From Rosenbergiella collisarenosi (GTDB lineage: Bacteria > Pseudomonadota > Gammaproteobacteria > Enterobacterales > Enterobacteriaceae), in contig NZ_JABBFP010000003.1 in the NCBI RefSeq assembly GCF_018494085.1, forward strand, positions 310,001 through 374,000: a stretch of DNA of 64,000 nt, written 5' to 3'. Positions 1-8,153 of the stretch are shown here, piece by piece (position 1 is the stretch's first letter; each line of letters opens with the position of its first letter). The position numbers and the translations under genes are program-made. The notes below the pieces were generated by a model. The model worked only from the letters and a program-made list of their open reading frames with translations. It had not been told where the DNA came from and made no database searches.

Positions 1-179
1 TTGCGCTCTGCAAATTCCGGTGAACATTGGCTAAGGACTTTCCTCATTTTTCGCAAAACATCTTTATGCTCTTTACCAAAAGCCACTGCAACTTTCATGG
101 TGTCAGTGGCGGATTCGCTTCCTGTTAAATAAACCAAATCTTTAAAATCAATACCGTTTACTACAGTTGGATAATTCAT
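1..179 (-). CDS. Rha-family phage regulatory protein (N-terminal part, cut by window edge)
   Basis: This open frame starts at ATG 179 on the minus strand and runs off the left edge; 59 residues are visible. A GAGG ribosome site lies about 10 bases upstream. The visible part reads MNYPTVVNGIDFKDLVYL and continues with ..FGKEHKDVLRKMRKVL.., which fits the N-terminal pattern of the Rha (pRha) family, small phage proteins linked to growth control in IHF-deficient hosts. It lies downstream of the lysis cassette on the same strand, a common place for accessory phage genes. The family call rests on this short N-terminus only; the rest is outside the window. Confidence 0.6.
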   Translation of the reverse strand, partial: MNYPTVVNGIDFKDLVYLTGSESATDTMKVAVAFGKEHKDVLRKMRKVLSQCSPEFAER

Positions 180-193
180 ATCGCTATTTCCTC

Positions 194-265
194 ATAGAAA
201 GCGAACCTGTCACACAGAAATAACGACCCACAGAAATATCATTATTTCTCAGGTTCGCTTTCTAT
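194..265. repeat. Long inverted repeat upstream of the Rha-type gene
   Basis: ATAGAAAGCGAACCTG (194-209) is the exact reverse complement of 250-265. After a 6-base bulge (210-215), AGAAATAA (216-223) pairs exactly with 242-249. This gives 24 paired bases with an 18-base loop. CACAGAAATA also occurs twice as a direct repeat (213-222, 229-238). The structure ends just before the ribosome site of the Rha-type gene, so it could shape that gene's leader RNA, act as an operator, or be a small mobile remnant. Its function is unknown. Confidence 0.75.
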
Positions 266-303
266 AAGGTTCTGTGGCGTTAAGTTGAGCGTGTGATACG
301 TAC

Positions 304-333
304 ATAAAAAAGGCCACCATGTAAGGTGGGCTT
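304..333 (-). terminator. Rho-independent terminator beyond the lysis genes
   Basis: On the minus strand a 9-bp stem (one mismatch; 325-333 with 310-318) and a 6-base loop are followed by a run of about seven T. It lies downstream of the spanin genes. Confidence 0.6.
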
Positions 334-352
334 GGTTGCAGCAAAAACAGGT

Positions 353-381
353 AACAAAAACTGCGGCGATCACCGTAGTTT
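353..381 (-). terminator. Rho-independent terminator of the lysis operon
   Basis: On the minus strand AAACTACGG, loop TGATCG, CCGCAGTTT (one G-T pair; bases 358-381) is followed by TTTTT-type sequence. It begins 8 bases after the i-spanin stop. Together with the hairpin at 304-333 it makes a tandem terminator. Confidence 0.6.
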
Positions 382-388
382 TGGTAAA

Positions 389-928
389 TCAGCCGCCTGA
401 TGGATTTACTATTACCCGTTGTTCAAACTGACGAATAGCCAACAATTGGTCATTAGCCTGTGCAATGGTAGACAAGAGAGGATGGATCCATAACACAGCC
501 TGACAATAGGTTAACTGCCCGGTGGTAGTGGAGGCAGTACTGGTGCGGTTAAGCTGGCTGGTAGTGCCTGACAATGTGCGGGTACGTAAACTGTCCGTGT
601 ATTCGAGCAAGCCGTGAGCGATATCAGCAGGCACAGCAAAATCACAGGTTTTCTCATATTTCAGCACCTCTCGATATTGAATGAGGATCCGTTCAGCATT
701 CGCTTGAGTACGTTGATTGGCCTGAAGCGTTTTGTTGGAGAGTTCGTTTGCGACCCGTTGCTGATCTTGCTGTGCTTCAATCACTTTACCTTGCAGAGCT
801 ATCTGCCCTTCTGCCTGCTCAGCTCGGTCCAGTGCCTCTTTGTAACGATAAGCTAATACACCTGAAATACCGCTACTGACCATGAAAAACATGACAAGAG
901 TGACAATCCATAATGTGGTCACTTTCAT
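389..928 (-). CDS. Inner-membrane spanin (Rz-like)
   Basis: A 179-residue protein with one N-terminal membrane segment (about residues 5-27) followed by a charged, Gln/Glu-rich stretch likely to form a coiled coil (about 30-95). This is the layout of an i-spanin: the inner-membrane half of the complex that joins and fuses inner and outer membranes at the end of lysis. It starts 3 bases after the endolysin stop. The o-spanin gene (511-657) is nested within it in another reading frame, as for lambda Rz/Rz1. The assignment comes from topology and context; sequence similarity to lambda Rz itself is not obvious. Confidence 0.8.
   Translation of the reverse strand: MKVTTLWIVTLVMFFMVSSGISGVLAYRYKEALDRAEQAEGQIALQGKVIEAQQDQQRVANELSNKTLQANQRTQANAERILIQYREVLKYEKTCDFAVPADIAHGLLEYTDSLRTRTLSGTTSQLNRTSTASTTTGQLTYCQAVLWIHPLLSTIAQANDQLLAIRQFEQRVIVNPSGG
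511..657 (-). CDS. Outer-membrane spanin lipoprotein (Rz1-like), nested gene
   Basis: A 48-residue frame lies wholly inside the i-spanin gene in another frame. It starts MRKPVILLCLLISLTAC, a short signal peptide with lipobox LTAC (Cys17 as the lipid-bearing residue). The mature part of about 32 residues is Pro-rich near its end (PVLPPLPPGS). A lipobox plus a short Pro-rich mature chain is the mark of Rz1-type o-spanins, which sit in the outer membrane and bind the i-spanin across the periplasm. At 48 residues it is easily missed by length-filtered gene callers. Confidence 0.88.
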   Translation of the reverse strand: MRKPVILLCLLISLTACSNTRTVYVPAHCQALPASLTAPVLPPLPPGS

Positions 929-931
929 TTT

Positions 932-1543
932 CTACACCAAGAAGGAACAAGCTAAATTGAAGCGCCGAGCGCGATCGGCCAACCCATTCGTTCCACCATT
1001 AACTATGAGTGTCACACGCTTAATATCCCCACTGTGCAACATGCACCCCTTATGGGTAAAAAACCAAGCCGCCGAAAGTGCCGCATAACTATCAATTTCT
1101 AAAAGTTCTGGCTCACTGATCAAATCGATGCCTAAAGCAGCCCCACACTTCGCATAATTTTCTCTACCGGTGATTTGTATCAATCCCCGCCCATGATAGA
1201 GCCATCCGTCGTTTCGTATTTTATTCCCCATCCGGTTGGCATACACCAAATTCGCGATCGCCTGTGGCTGAGCTTTCTGCCCCTCACTACGACCAAGTGC
1301 ATAGGCTTGCTGACGACTAAGCCGTCGACCAAAGGTTGTAAGTAATCCCACCGGCGTGTAATTAAAATTTTCTTTTATCCTGGTGAAACCCTCTGACTCA
1401 TGCCCCATTTGAGCAATAAACATTGCTTGGTCCAACGGTGCGGTAATACCAAATTCATCCATTGCATTTTTTACTGGCTGAAACCAACACGTAGCCAGCC
1501 CGGCACTTAATTTAGCCGCCTGTTGAAATTGTTTTTTATCCAT
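932..1543 (-). CDS. Phage endolysin, glycoside hydrolase family 19 type
   Basis: A 203-residue muralytic enzyme of the GH19 (chitinase/lysozyme-like) fold, which cuts the glycan strands of peptidoglycan in the periplasm at lysis. The motif GHESEGFT (about residues 47-54) carries the catalytic Glu, and YHGRGLIQITGRENYAKCG (about 116-134) is the family's substrate-cleft signature. No signal peptide is seen, so release should depend on the holins encoded just upstream. It starts 2 bases after the holin stop and is followed at once by the spanin genes, giving a standard lysis cassette. Confidence 0.9.
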   Translation of the reverse strand: MDKKQFQQAAKLSAGLATCWFQPVKNAMDEFGITAPLDQAMFIAQMGHESEGFTRIKENFNYTPVGLLTTFGRRLSRQQAYALGRSEGQKAQPQAIANLVYANRMGNKIRNDGWLYHGRGLIQITGRENYAKCGAALGIDLISEPELLEIDSYAALSAAWFFTHKGCMLHSGDIKRVTLIVNGGTNGLADRARRFNLACSFLV

Positions 1544-1545
1544 AA

Positions 1546-1824
1546 TTAAAACCTAAAGTCGATGATCCGAGCGAGATTCCCTCTCACCTTAAAAATCATG
1601 ATGCATATAAATAAGTTGGCTAATACTACTGCCCAGTGTGTAGCTTCGTACTGCCCTGTCAGATACCTAAGCGGAATACTGCCGTAGGTGATCACCACTA
1701 ACCATGCTAACCACGATACAGCCGGTCGGTAAGGAGAAGAACCACGTCGATAAAGTGAAATAGCCAGGACAATTAGAGTACTAAGGAGAGTATTAACACA
1801 TGCAGCATATTCATTTATTAGCAT
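1546..1824 (-). CDS. Phage holin, 3-TM type (Phage_holin_3_7-like)
   Basis: A small membrane protein with three hydrophobic segments (about residues 5-22, 35-52, 62-80 from MLINEY) and the pattern LYRRG..RP.VSWLAW, known from the putative 3-TM holin family PF05449. I chose the ATG at 1824 because a GAGG site lies 7 bases upstream; longer starts up to 1869 would overlap the upstream gene more. It still overlaps the preceding holin-like gene by 14 bases, suggesting coupled translation. Holin or antiholin cannot be told from the sequence. Confidence 0.75.
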   Translation of the reverse strand: MLINEYAACVNTLLSTLIVLAISLYRRGSSPYRPAVSWLAWLVVITYGSIPLRYLTGQYEATHWAVVLANLFICIMIFKVRGNLARIIDFRF

Positions 1825-2194
1825 CCCCATTCCCTCTTCGTAGACGTTCAAGAAGACTGGTGAAATCATAATTGCTCAATACGGTGAGTAATCTCACGGC
1901 AAGCGTTGAAACAATTACAGCACCAAGCGCATCCAATGGCTTTTCTATGTAGCCAGTCCACTCCGAGAGTTTCGCACCGAGCAGTCCAGAACAAAGCACG
2001 CCCGAAATGAACGAAACAACGAAGAGCGCGATACGTTTGAAATAGCCAATGTTATTTGCGGTAGTGATGTAAAACGTTGACCCAGCAAAAGCACCGAATA
2101 CAACGCCATAATCAGTGCCGGCAAACAAGCCATACAGACTAACTCCGGCCAGAGCTGTTGCAGCAGCTCCGGTACCGGATAGTGGTTCGGACAT
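1811..2194 (-). CDS. Putative phage holin (PF16931-like)
   Basis: A 127-residue membrane protein with hydrophobic stretches (about residues 10-50, 55-75, 85-105) and a basic C-terminus ending RLRRGNGDANK. The arrangement (SEPLSGTG..A..G.S..., GVVFGAFAGS.., ..GAVIVSTLAVRLL) matches the putative phage holin family PF16931. It is the first gene of the lysis cassette, with a GGGGG ribosome site before ATG 2194. Two holin-like genes in tandem suggest a holin/antiholin pair, with roles unassigned. Confidence 0.7.
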   Translation of the reverse strand: MSEPLSGTGAAATALAGVSLYGLFAGTDYGVVFGAFAGSTFYITTANNIGYFKRIALFVVSFISGVLCSGLLGAKLSEWTGYIEKPLDALGAVIVSTLAVRLLTVLSNYDFTSLLERLRRGNGDANK

Positions 2195-2246
2195 TATGCC
2201 CCCTCAATGTGCGGATGATGTTTTCCCGCTCGAATGAGGGGATGAC

Positions 2247-3317
2247 TTACCCAGAACCTGGGTGGTGTGCGGAGAGTAGGTTCTGAATCTCTTCAACCGT
2301 TGAGTTAAAGCGATCTTCTTCAAGCTCTACCCCAAGCACCCTTCTCCCAGAGAGAAGCGCAGCTTTCAGAGTAGACCCCGAACCCATGAAGAAATCAGCG
2401 ACCAGTTCACCGGGACGGCTACTGGCTTCAATGACATGTTTGAGCATGTCTGCCGGCTTTTCACAGGGATGTTTTCCTGGATAGAACTGAACCGGTTTAT
2501 GCTGCCATACGTCGGTGTAGGGCACATTGACTGAAACGCCAAAATAACGTCTCAGTGATTTGTATTCGTCCACCAGCTCGAGATATTGCTTAGAGAGTGT
2601 TTGATAAATAGCTACAAGAGGTGAATGAAACGAGCTTAACGGATTACTGAGCCCTTTTTGTTGGGCAACATCCATAAATAGCTGCTGCAACTTGGCATAG
2701 TCATCTTCATTTGGTAGCTGCCACTGGCTACTGCCGAACCAATGAGAAACCATATTTGGCTTACCCGTTATTTCACCTATCTGCTTGGCACTGATCCCCA
2801 ACGACTCCTTAGACTGGCGGAAGTAATCAATGAGTGGAGTCATAAGATGACGCTTCAGGTCATCGCATTTCGCCTGATACCCGGTGTCCTTACCTGAATG
2901 GGGGCCCAAATAATGCTCAGCAAACAGAATACGTTCAGTAGCCGGAAAATAGCTGCGTAGACTTTCTTTATGACAGCCATTCCAGCGGCCTGACGGCTTC
3001 GCCCAAATTATTTGGTTCAGCACATTAAACCGACGACGCACCATTATTTCGATATCTGCCGCCAAGCGATGGCCACAGAATAAATAAAGACTCCCTGCTG
3101 GCTTCAACACTCTTTGGAACTCAACTAAGCACTTATCGAGCCATAGTAGATAGTCACTATCTCCTTTCCATTGATGATCCCATCCATTGGGCTTAACTTT
3201 AAAGTAAGGTGGGTCGGTAACAATTAGATCGATGGAATTATCTGACAATGAAGATAAGACCTGAAGGCAATCTGCGTGATACATCGCAAATGTGTTTTCT
3301 TGTGAAATGCTTTTCAT
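2247..3317 (-). CDS. Phage DNA methyltransferase, beta class (N6-adenine or N4-cytosine)
   Basis: A 356-residue SAM-dependent DNA methylase. The catalytic motif TDPPYFK (about residues 34-40) comes first, and the SAM-binding motif ADFFMGSGST (about 310-319) comes near the end, after GKHPCEKP. This order defines the beta class. A helix-turn-helix-like insertion (..LGISAKQIGEITGKPNMVSHWFG..) lies between them and may help target recognition. There is no partner endonuclease beside it, so it is probably an orphan phage methylase that protects phage DNA or alters regulation. It sits between the restriction-modification fusion gene and the holins, on the same strand. Confidence 0.85.
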   Translation of the reverse strand: MKSISQENTFAMYHADCLQVLSSLSDNSIDLIVTDPPYFKVKPNGWDHQWKGDSDYLLWLDKCLVEFQRVLKPAGSLYLFCGHRLAADIEIMVRRRFNVLNQIIWAKPSGRWNGCHKESLRSYFPATERILFAEHYLGPHSGKDTGYQAKCDDLKRHLMTPLIDYFRQSKESLGISAKQIGEITGKPNMVSHWFGSSQWQLPNEDDYAKLQQLFMDVAQQKGLSNPLSSFHSPLVAIYQTLSKQYLELVDEYKSLRRYFGVSVNVPYTDVWQHKPVQFYPGKHPCEKPADMLKHVIEASSRPGELVADFFMGSGSTLKAALLSGRRVLGVELEEDRFNSTVEEIQNLLSAHHPGSG

Positions 3318-3639
3318 AGATCAATAAGCTTTGCCTTGATAAGCTCACTACGCTTTTGCGCAAAAGCAGTGGGCCCTGGTTTGCTTGTGATCCGAGTCAT
3401 GAGCAGATGGCTGGGAAAGTGCATCAACACTTATCTAGTCGCCCATTTCACAATAATGTATTTTAAAAGATTGGCGGCCTTTCAACGTAATTGGCCAATT
3501 TTCTAGGTAGTAACTAAGATTATAAACAACGGAGCGAAGCAACCATTTTTATCAGCTTAAACCTATTTTTACGATCGTAAATATTTATTGCAAAAAAAAG
3601 AGCACTCTTTAAGCACTCTTTTAATAGGATAAAGAATTT
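3318..3639. other. Gene-free spacer between methylase and R-M fusion gene
   Basis: About 320 A+T-rich bases without a credible gene. At 3592-3624 there is a hairpin-like element (AAAAGAG paired with CTCTTTT on the minus strand, followed by eight T), which would end transcription of the R-M fusion gene. A promoter for the downstream methylase would have to lie in the remainder, but I see no convincing one. Confidence 0.5.
3592..3624 (-). terminator. Likely terminator of the R-M fusion gene
   Basis: On the minus strand AAAAGAG and CTCTTTT flank a 13-base loop containing a GAGTGC repeat, and the stem runs into a T tract (3592-3599). It lies 16 bases past the stop codon. Confidence 0.5.
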
Positions 3640-6111
3640 TTAATTATGTGGCCCCAAAAAACGGTCCCCATTAAAGTGAATCATATGGGTTGGTGAATCA
3701 GCTACCCAAACCTCAGTTTCCCAAGACAATTCTGAGATATATTTACACATCACTTTCTTATCTGGGAATGCACTTACATAAACGAGCTTCTCTTTAACAT
3801 TTTGGAAGAGTTTTGCTAGTTCTTCATGTCTTTTGCCATCAACTGGGCCGTGGGAGGTAACTGATTCAATAAGTAGGAACCAATCTCTCTCTTCCCAATA
3901 TAAAACAACATCAGGAAGTTTACCTTTTCGATTAACTGTAACACCAAGTTCTTTAAGTCTATCTTTTTGGAAAAAATCTTCTTTAGCTCCAGTATCACCT
4001 ACATAAATTAATTCAGCCCCTGGAGCAAAGCGAGGCCCAAACTCAACGATAATATCTTTAATTAGTTGACTATGAGCTCCTGGACTAAGTTTCAATTCAG
4101 TACCATCATCAAGCACTAAAGGAACCATTTCCATATTCCTAGACATTGCATACTGCTCAACCAAGCTAGGAACATTTTCAAGATGTAACTGTATAGCTGC
4201 TTCCCACTTAGGGGTACCAAATATTGATAAAACTGTATGTAGCTCAGTAGCAATTTGATAACAGGCCTTTGGTGAATTTACAGCCCTAGCTGGATCGTCT
4301 GGATTATATAAAGTTATTCCACCATCACAAAATTGATGTAAAGTTTGTCTTCTGAATGTTTCACGGGTATTAGGTGCATATTCCTTACCATAAATATCGC
4401 GGCACCAGTCCATGATTGGAGTTACCCCCATCATAGGTCTTTCTATTTCAGACCAATTCCCTTCAGGATGTAAGTTAAGTAATGCAAGTAAAGTTAAAGC
4501 GGAACGCTCGTTTAGCTGAGCTTTGGGCATTCCTAAAACTTCCAAAATTTGAAGTGCCTCTTCAATTTTTTTCTGTGCATTTAGGGGATTGGTTGATTTC
4601 TCACCAGTCATAGCATCTAACTCCTTGTCTATGATGTCATCTATTGTGCTGGAATCTGGAATGATATTTTGTAGCTGTTTACCAATCTTCCTGAGTATTT
4701 CGGCAGAAGGGTAATGAATTGTTCTTAGATCAGATGCGTTTACCTGAGTATGTCCACCAAATTGTCGATAGTATTTATCTAGCAATGTGCAATTCAAATA
4801 AACAAACAATCCTTTTGCAAGCTCTGCATCCATTCCAATTTTCTTAATATGATAAACGTTTGTTTTATTCTCAAATCCGATCAATTCACCTGGTAAAGTA
4901 GAATCGTAAATACTAGCTGAGATTCTTCTTTTTTCTTCTTTACTGCTAAACCTTTTAACGATTAAAAAATGGCCTTTATTTTCCCATAGCCATGGTTTGG
5001 AAGCTTTAGATATCCTTATTGCGTTCGGCTTTGGGCCTTCTAAAGGCCATCTTACACCCCCATTCAAATGTTGAGGGAAAAGTAAAGGAACCGACTCAGA
5101 ATCTAAACCCTCACGCAAGTCATCACGTAATCGAAAGTTAACAACTGGACCCGTACTTACTTGAATACCTAAATCGTCTAAAGTTGAAGTGAACGGTGCT
5201 AAACGCTCAATAATACGCTGTTCACTATCGTTAGCTGCTATATGTATAAATTTCTGCTTATCATTAGGATTAACCAACTTATCAAACGTTACACGCCTGT
5301 AGGTCATGTCAGTAGCTGTGATTTGCTGAGAATCGCTATCAAGATGGAAGTCTGCGTCTGGACTAGAAGTGATAACTACCTCACCTTGAGGGATACCTTT
5401 AACGCAGTGAATCACTATATTTTCTTGTAAAACCTCATCATCGGAAAAAGCCGAATTCCGAGATTCGAATAAGTGTATATGTTTGATACATGTATCTTTG
5501 ATAAGCTGTTCACGAAAAGACTGGTAATAAGGGCCATTACAAAATGACCTAGGAATAATCGCCACTAACTCACCGCTAACTTTCAACTGTTGGATAGCTA
5601 AAGCCACGAACCCAGAATATAAATTTACCGTCTCAATACCTACATTTCGCAGAGCAATTCTATGCGGGCTAGACGATAATATTTTTTTGTAAGGCGGGTT
5701 CATTATTACATGTGTATATTTTTCTTCTACCTCGTGAGAATTTGTTTCCTCCAAGATATAGTCATTATGATGTATCTCGAAAGAAAGCCGCTCACCAAGC
5801 CTACCTTTTGCGTTCTCAAGAGTATCATTCAGATAAGAAAGCATCCGGTTTTCTATGTCGTATAGATCGACATCGATACTCTCAACGCCTAGCTCGTTCG
5901 CTCGCTCTATAAATGCAGCGGTCAAAGAACCAACACCTGCACCGGGATCTAGAAGTTTCACATGACGCTCGATACTGTCGAACAAACTCGCCAAAAACAG
6001 ACATATGGGTGCTGGGGTCATAAACTGACCAAGAGCTGACTTGTTTTTCTTATCAAGAACTTCATTAGCTAACTTTCGATTTTTATCAGCAACCTCTAGC
6101 ATCTGCATCAT
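3640..6111 (-). CDS. Bifunctional restriction-modification protein: gamma-class adenine methylase fused to BsuBI/PstI-type endonuclease
   Basis: An 823-residue protein. Residues 1 to about 480 are a gamma-class N6-adenine DNA methylase: motif X-like ALGQFMTP (26-33), SAM motif DPGAGVGSLT (55-64) and catalytic NPPY (138-141). From about 510 to the end it matches the BsuBI/PstI restriction endonuclease family: an N-terminal part with YAPNTRETFRRQTLHQF, then YVGDTGAKEDFF, a PDVVLYW...IES nuclease-core-like stretch and GPVDGKRHEEL. PstI-type systems normally encode the two activities as separate proteins; here they are one chain. It lies between Q and the lysis genes, with lower G+C than the chromosome. 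The target sequence cannot be read from the protein. Start ATG 6111; ATG 6108 and 6102 are alternatives. Confidence 0.85.
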   Translation of the reverse strand: MMQMLEVADKNRKLANEVLDKKNKSALGQFMTPAPICLFLASLFDSIERHVKLLDPGAGVGSLTAAFIERANELGVESIDVDLYDIENRMLSYLNDTLENAKGRLGERLSFEIHHNDYILEETNSHEVEEKYTHVIMNPPYKKILSSSPHRIALRNVGIETVNLYSGFVALAIQQLKVSGELVAIIPRSFCNGPYYQSFREQLIKDTCIKHIHLFESRNSAFSDDEVLQENIVIHCVKGIPQGEVVITSSPDADFHLDSDSQQITATDMTYRRVTFDKLVNPNDKQKFIHIAANDSEQRIIERLAPFTSTLDDLGIQVSTGPVVNFRLRDDLREGLDSESVPLLFPQHLNGGVRWPLEGPKPNAIRISKASKPWLWENKGHFLIVKRFSSKEEKRRISASIYDSTLPGELIGFENKTNVYHIKKIGMDAELAKGLFVYLNCTLLDKYYRQFGGHTQVNASDLRTIHYPSAEILRKIGKQLQNIIPDSSTIDDIIDKELDAMTGEKSTNPLNAQKKIEEALQILEVLGMPKAQLNERSALTLLALLNLHPEGNWSEIERPMMGVTPIMDWCRDIYGKEYAPNTRETFRRQTLHQFCDGGITLYNPDDPARAVNSPKACYQIATELHTVLSIFGTPKWEAAIQLHLENVPSLVEQYAMSRNMEMVPLVLDDGTELKLSPGAHSQLIKDIIVEFGPRFAPGAELIYVGDTGAKEDFFQKDRLKELGVTVNRKGKLPDVVLYWEERDWFLLIESVTSHGPVDGKRHEELAKLFQNVKEKLVYVSAFPDKKVMCKYISELSWETEVWVADSPTHMIHFNGDRFLGPHN

Positions 6112-6277
6112 AATCCCATAAAATTCAATTTGTTACATTTATCATATTTGATCTATAGCTTAAAGCCACGTCCCTAGACGTCATATATTACTACAATCAA
6201 TGAATCTAAGCGTTTCAAATCATTCATCACCAGAAGCTGACATAGTACATGCTCGATTTTTCTGAGATGATTGGCTT

Positions 6278-6649
6278 TTAGATTGAATCCATTTCTAAGG
6301 TTATATCTAACATTAACAACATACCCTCGATCACCCCCTCCGCTTTTTGAAGTTTTTTCCCGATATGTGTATCAGAGCAACTATGCTTTTTGGCTAAAGT
6401 AATGAAGGTCATCCCAAAGACATAATAATCGAAGAGTAAGTCATGAAAATCCTGATTATTTCTCATCAGTTTTGCAATGCATTCCGAAATGATCAGCCCA
6501 TCTCCATCAGTACATGAGTCTCGACTTTTAATCTTAGACGGTATAAGGCCTTTAAAACCTGCTGCTATATGAGGCCAGGTAATAGAGTCTGGATTATCAA
6601 CCGTCCATGCTCCCCAACGCTGTAATACCTCTTGAATATCTCGTCTCAT
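6278..6649 (-). CDS. Phage late-gene antiterminator, Q-like
   Basis: A 123-residue protein starting [15 protein letters not shown], with [11 protein letters not shown] near residue 35, followed by a region with a helix-turn-helix-like stretch ([24 protein letters not shown]). This is the pattern of the phage-82-type antitermination Q family, which loads onto RNA polymerase at the late promoter and lets it read through terminators into lysis and structural genes. ATG 6649 was chosen for its AAGGGA ribosome site; the frame could start at 6682. In a simple lambdoid phage the lysis genes would follow directly, but here about 4 kb of modification genes intervene. The 166-base gap downstream should hold the late promoter and Q site, which I could not pin down. 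Confidence 0.8.
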   Translation of the reverse strand: MRRDIQEVLQRWGAWTVDNPDSITWPHIAAGFKGLIPSKIKSRDSCTDGDGLIISECIAKLMRNNQDFHDLLFDYYVFGMTFITLAKKHSCSDTHIGKKLQKAEGVIEGMLLMLDITLEMDSI

Positions 6650-6674
6650 AATTCCCTTATCTCCACTTTCAGGG

Positions 6675-7223
6675 TTAACCAATCACACCGACTGCAATCG
6701 CGTGATCGAGAAAACGGAACAACAGTACCAGCTGATGTCCGTACTTATTTTCAAACTTGGCCAGATCAGCATGTATCTCATTGTGATGTAGCCGGCACAG
6801 CGGGAATACAAATATATCGTGGGCCTTAGTTGCCATTCCCCCCAGCCCATAACCAATTACATGATGCGGATCGTCTGCCTGCTGGCCACAACACACGCAT
6901 CGCTGAGCTTTAACCCAGCGCGTATATTTATCATTCCTCCACAGTAGGCGTTTAGGCTTTCGCATTAATGACTGAGGGGACTCCGGATCTACCTCTAGAG
7001 CCACCAGCTGCTTGTGACTTTCTTCTGGTACCGGACATTCTCTGCCAGCCACTATTTCTTGTTCAATATCACTAAGTGGGCCAGATGGTAGAAAGTTTAA
7101 AGCTGGTGGGGCTGGACTAACAATTATCCGCCCATGGGTAAACATCGACAACTGTTCCCTACCCGGTCGAAGTATCACAGTACCGGAACGAGGGGCTACA
7201 TCTGGGGTTAGTAATAATCTCAT
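6675..7223 (-). CDS. DUF968 phage protein with HNH-like Cys/His motif
   Basis: A 182-residue protein whose C-terminal half has [18 protein letters not shown] followed by [11 protein letters not shown] (about residues 110-153). This Cys-x2-Cys plus paired-His arrangement is typical of DUF968 (PF06147) and resembles HNH endonucleases. Such genes sit just before Q in many lambdoid phages, where related proteins are thought to act in recombination. No activity has been shown for this one. The stop lies 25 bases before the chosen Q start. Confidence 0.7.
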   Translation of the reverse strand: MRLLLTPDVAPRSGTVILRPGREQLSMFTHGRIIVSPAPPALNFLPSGPLSDIEQEIVAGRECPVPEESHKQLVALEVDPESPQSLMRKPKRLLWRNDKYTRWVKAQRCVCCGQQADDPHHVIGYGLGGMATKAHDIFVFPLCRLHHNEIHADLAKFENKYGHQLVLLFRFLDHAIAVGVIG

Positions 7224-7226
7224 ATC

Positions 7227-7292
7227 CTATTTTCCCAGCGTTATACATGTGTTGCCGCAACCAAACTGATGAATTTTCGCTCGTCCGCTCAT
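7227..7292 (-). CDS. Possible 21-residue micro-ORF between antirepressor and DUF968 genes
   Basis: ATG 7292 directly follows the TAA of the antirepressor-like gene. The frame reads MSGRAKIHQFGCGNTCITLGK and stops 3 bases before the DUF968 start. The GGAGAACTG stretch at the end of the upstream gene offers a ribosome site. Exact tiling between two genes suggests it is either translated or serves as a coupling leader. I do not recognise the peptide. Confidence 0.35.
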   Translation of the reverse strand: MSGRAKIHQFGCGNTCITLGK

Positions 7293-8153
7293 TTACAGTT
7301 CTCCCGCTAGATACTTGTCATGAGTAAAAGTGCCATCCCACGTGATTTTCATTGGGAGTTCTTCTTTAAGGTATTTGCGATAAAGCCATACAGCACCTGT
7401 CCGTAATAGAACCGGTTGGTAAGTGGTGAAAGTTAATGAGGGACTAGGAGAAACTTGTGATGATTTTTCGGTAAGGTATTTATCGCGAGCAGCGGATCTG
7501 ACTCGCCAATGGGCATGTGTGCTATTAGGCTTTTCATCATACAACCAGTGCTTATTTTCCAGCCAGGCGTTGACCTTTGTTGTGTTCACACCATTCAAGC
7601 GTTTGCAGAATTGAACAGGCGTTAATCCTTCGGAAAAGAGCTCTTCGAGTTGTTCGATGTATTCTGCTTGCTGGTGGGTTAATGCTTCTGCCTGCTGTTT
7701 TGCTTCCATCGCATCAGCCCAAGCTCTGGCTAATTGTATTGGGTCGTGAATGATAGGTAGCATTACTCCATACACTTCACGAACATTGAAATAGCTAGCT
7801 TCTAATTTTTCAAAGAAATCCCAGGCTTGATCGGTATCTACGATCTTAGACATTCGGGCTGCGCCCTTTTCTGCCCAGAGAGTGAGCGATTTTGCGTTAT
7901 TTCCCACAGAGTGACTATCAGCTACTCTGTTCTTAAAATTTTTTAACTCTGAACCAGTTAGCAAAAAGTAGTGTTTTCCCTCTTCAAATCTGTCGATATT
8001 TCGAGAGAGATTTTTTCTGATATTCACTTCATTCGTGCCATAACCTAGGGCTAGAGTCTCAGTAGTCACAACACGCTGTTCTTGATAATTCAGAACGGGA
8101 AGATTTGGAGATTGTGTTGTAGACTCAGTTGTCGTAGGACGGTTTTTGGGCAT
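7293..8153 (-). CDS. ORF6N-domain phage antirepressor-like protein
   Basis: A 286-residue protein. The N-terminal third (..VLNYQEQRVVTTETLALGYGTNEVNIRKNLSRN..F.EGKHYFLLTG..) is an ORF6N domain (PF10543), a DNA-binding module of phage antirepressors related to KilA-N/Bro-N. The middle is Gln/Glu-rich, and the C-terminal part (..LTPVQFCKRLNGVNTTKVNAWLENKHWLY..) resembles the phage antirepressor C-terminal region. I chose ATG 8153 for the AAAGGGG site 6 bases upstream; the frame opens at 8228. A TATAAT box for this strand lies at 8252-8257. It may antagonise the CI repressor, which is interesting because CI here lacks the usual cleavage site. Confidence 0.75.
   Translation of the reverse strand: MPKNRPTTTESTTQSPNLPVLNYQEQRVVTTETLALGYGTNEVNIRKNLSRNIDRFEEGKHYFLLTGSELKNFKNRVADSHSVGNNAKSLTLWAEKGAARMSKIVDTDQAWDFFEKLEASYFNVREVYGVMLPIIHDPIQLARAWADAMEAKQQAEALTHQQAEYIEQLEELFSEGLTPVQFCKRLNGVNTTKVNAWLENKHWLYDEKPNSTHAHWRVRSAARDKYLTEKSSQVSPSPSLTFTTYQPVLLRTGAVWLYRKYLKEELPMKITWDGTFTHDKYLAGEL

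Noticed and set aside
6112-6277. Late promoter pR' downstream of Q
   Set aside because: Several TAATAT- and TTGATT-like boxes exist but none has correct spacing; I could not support one.
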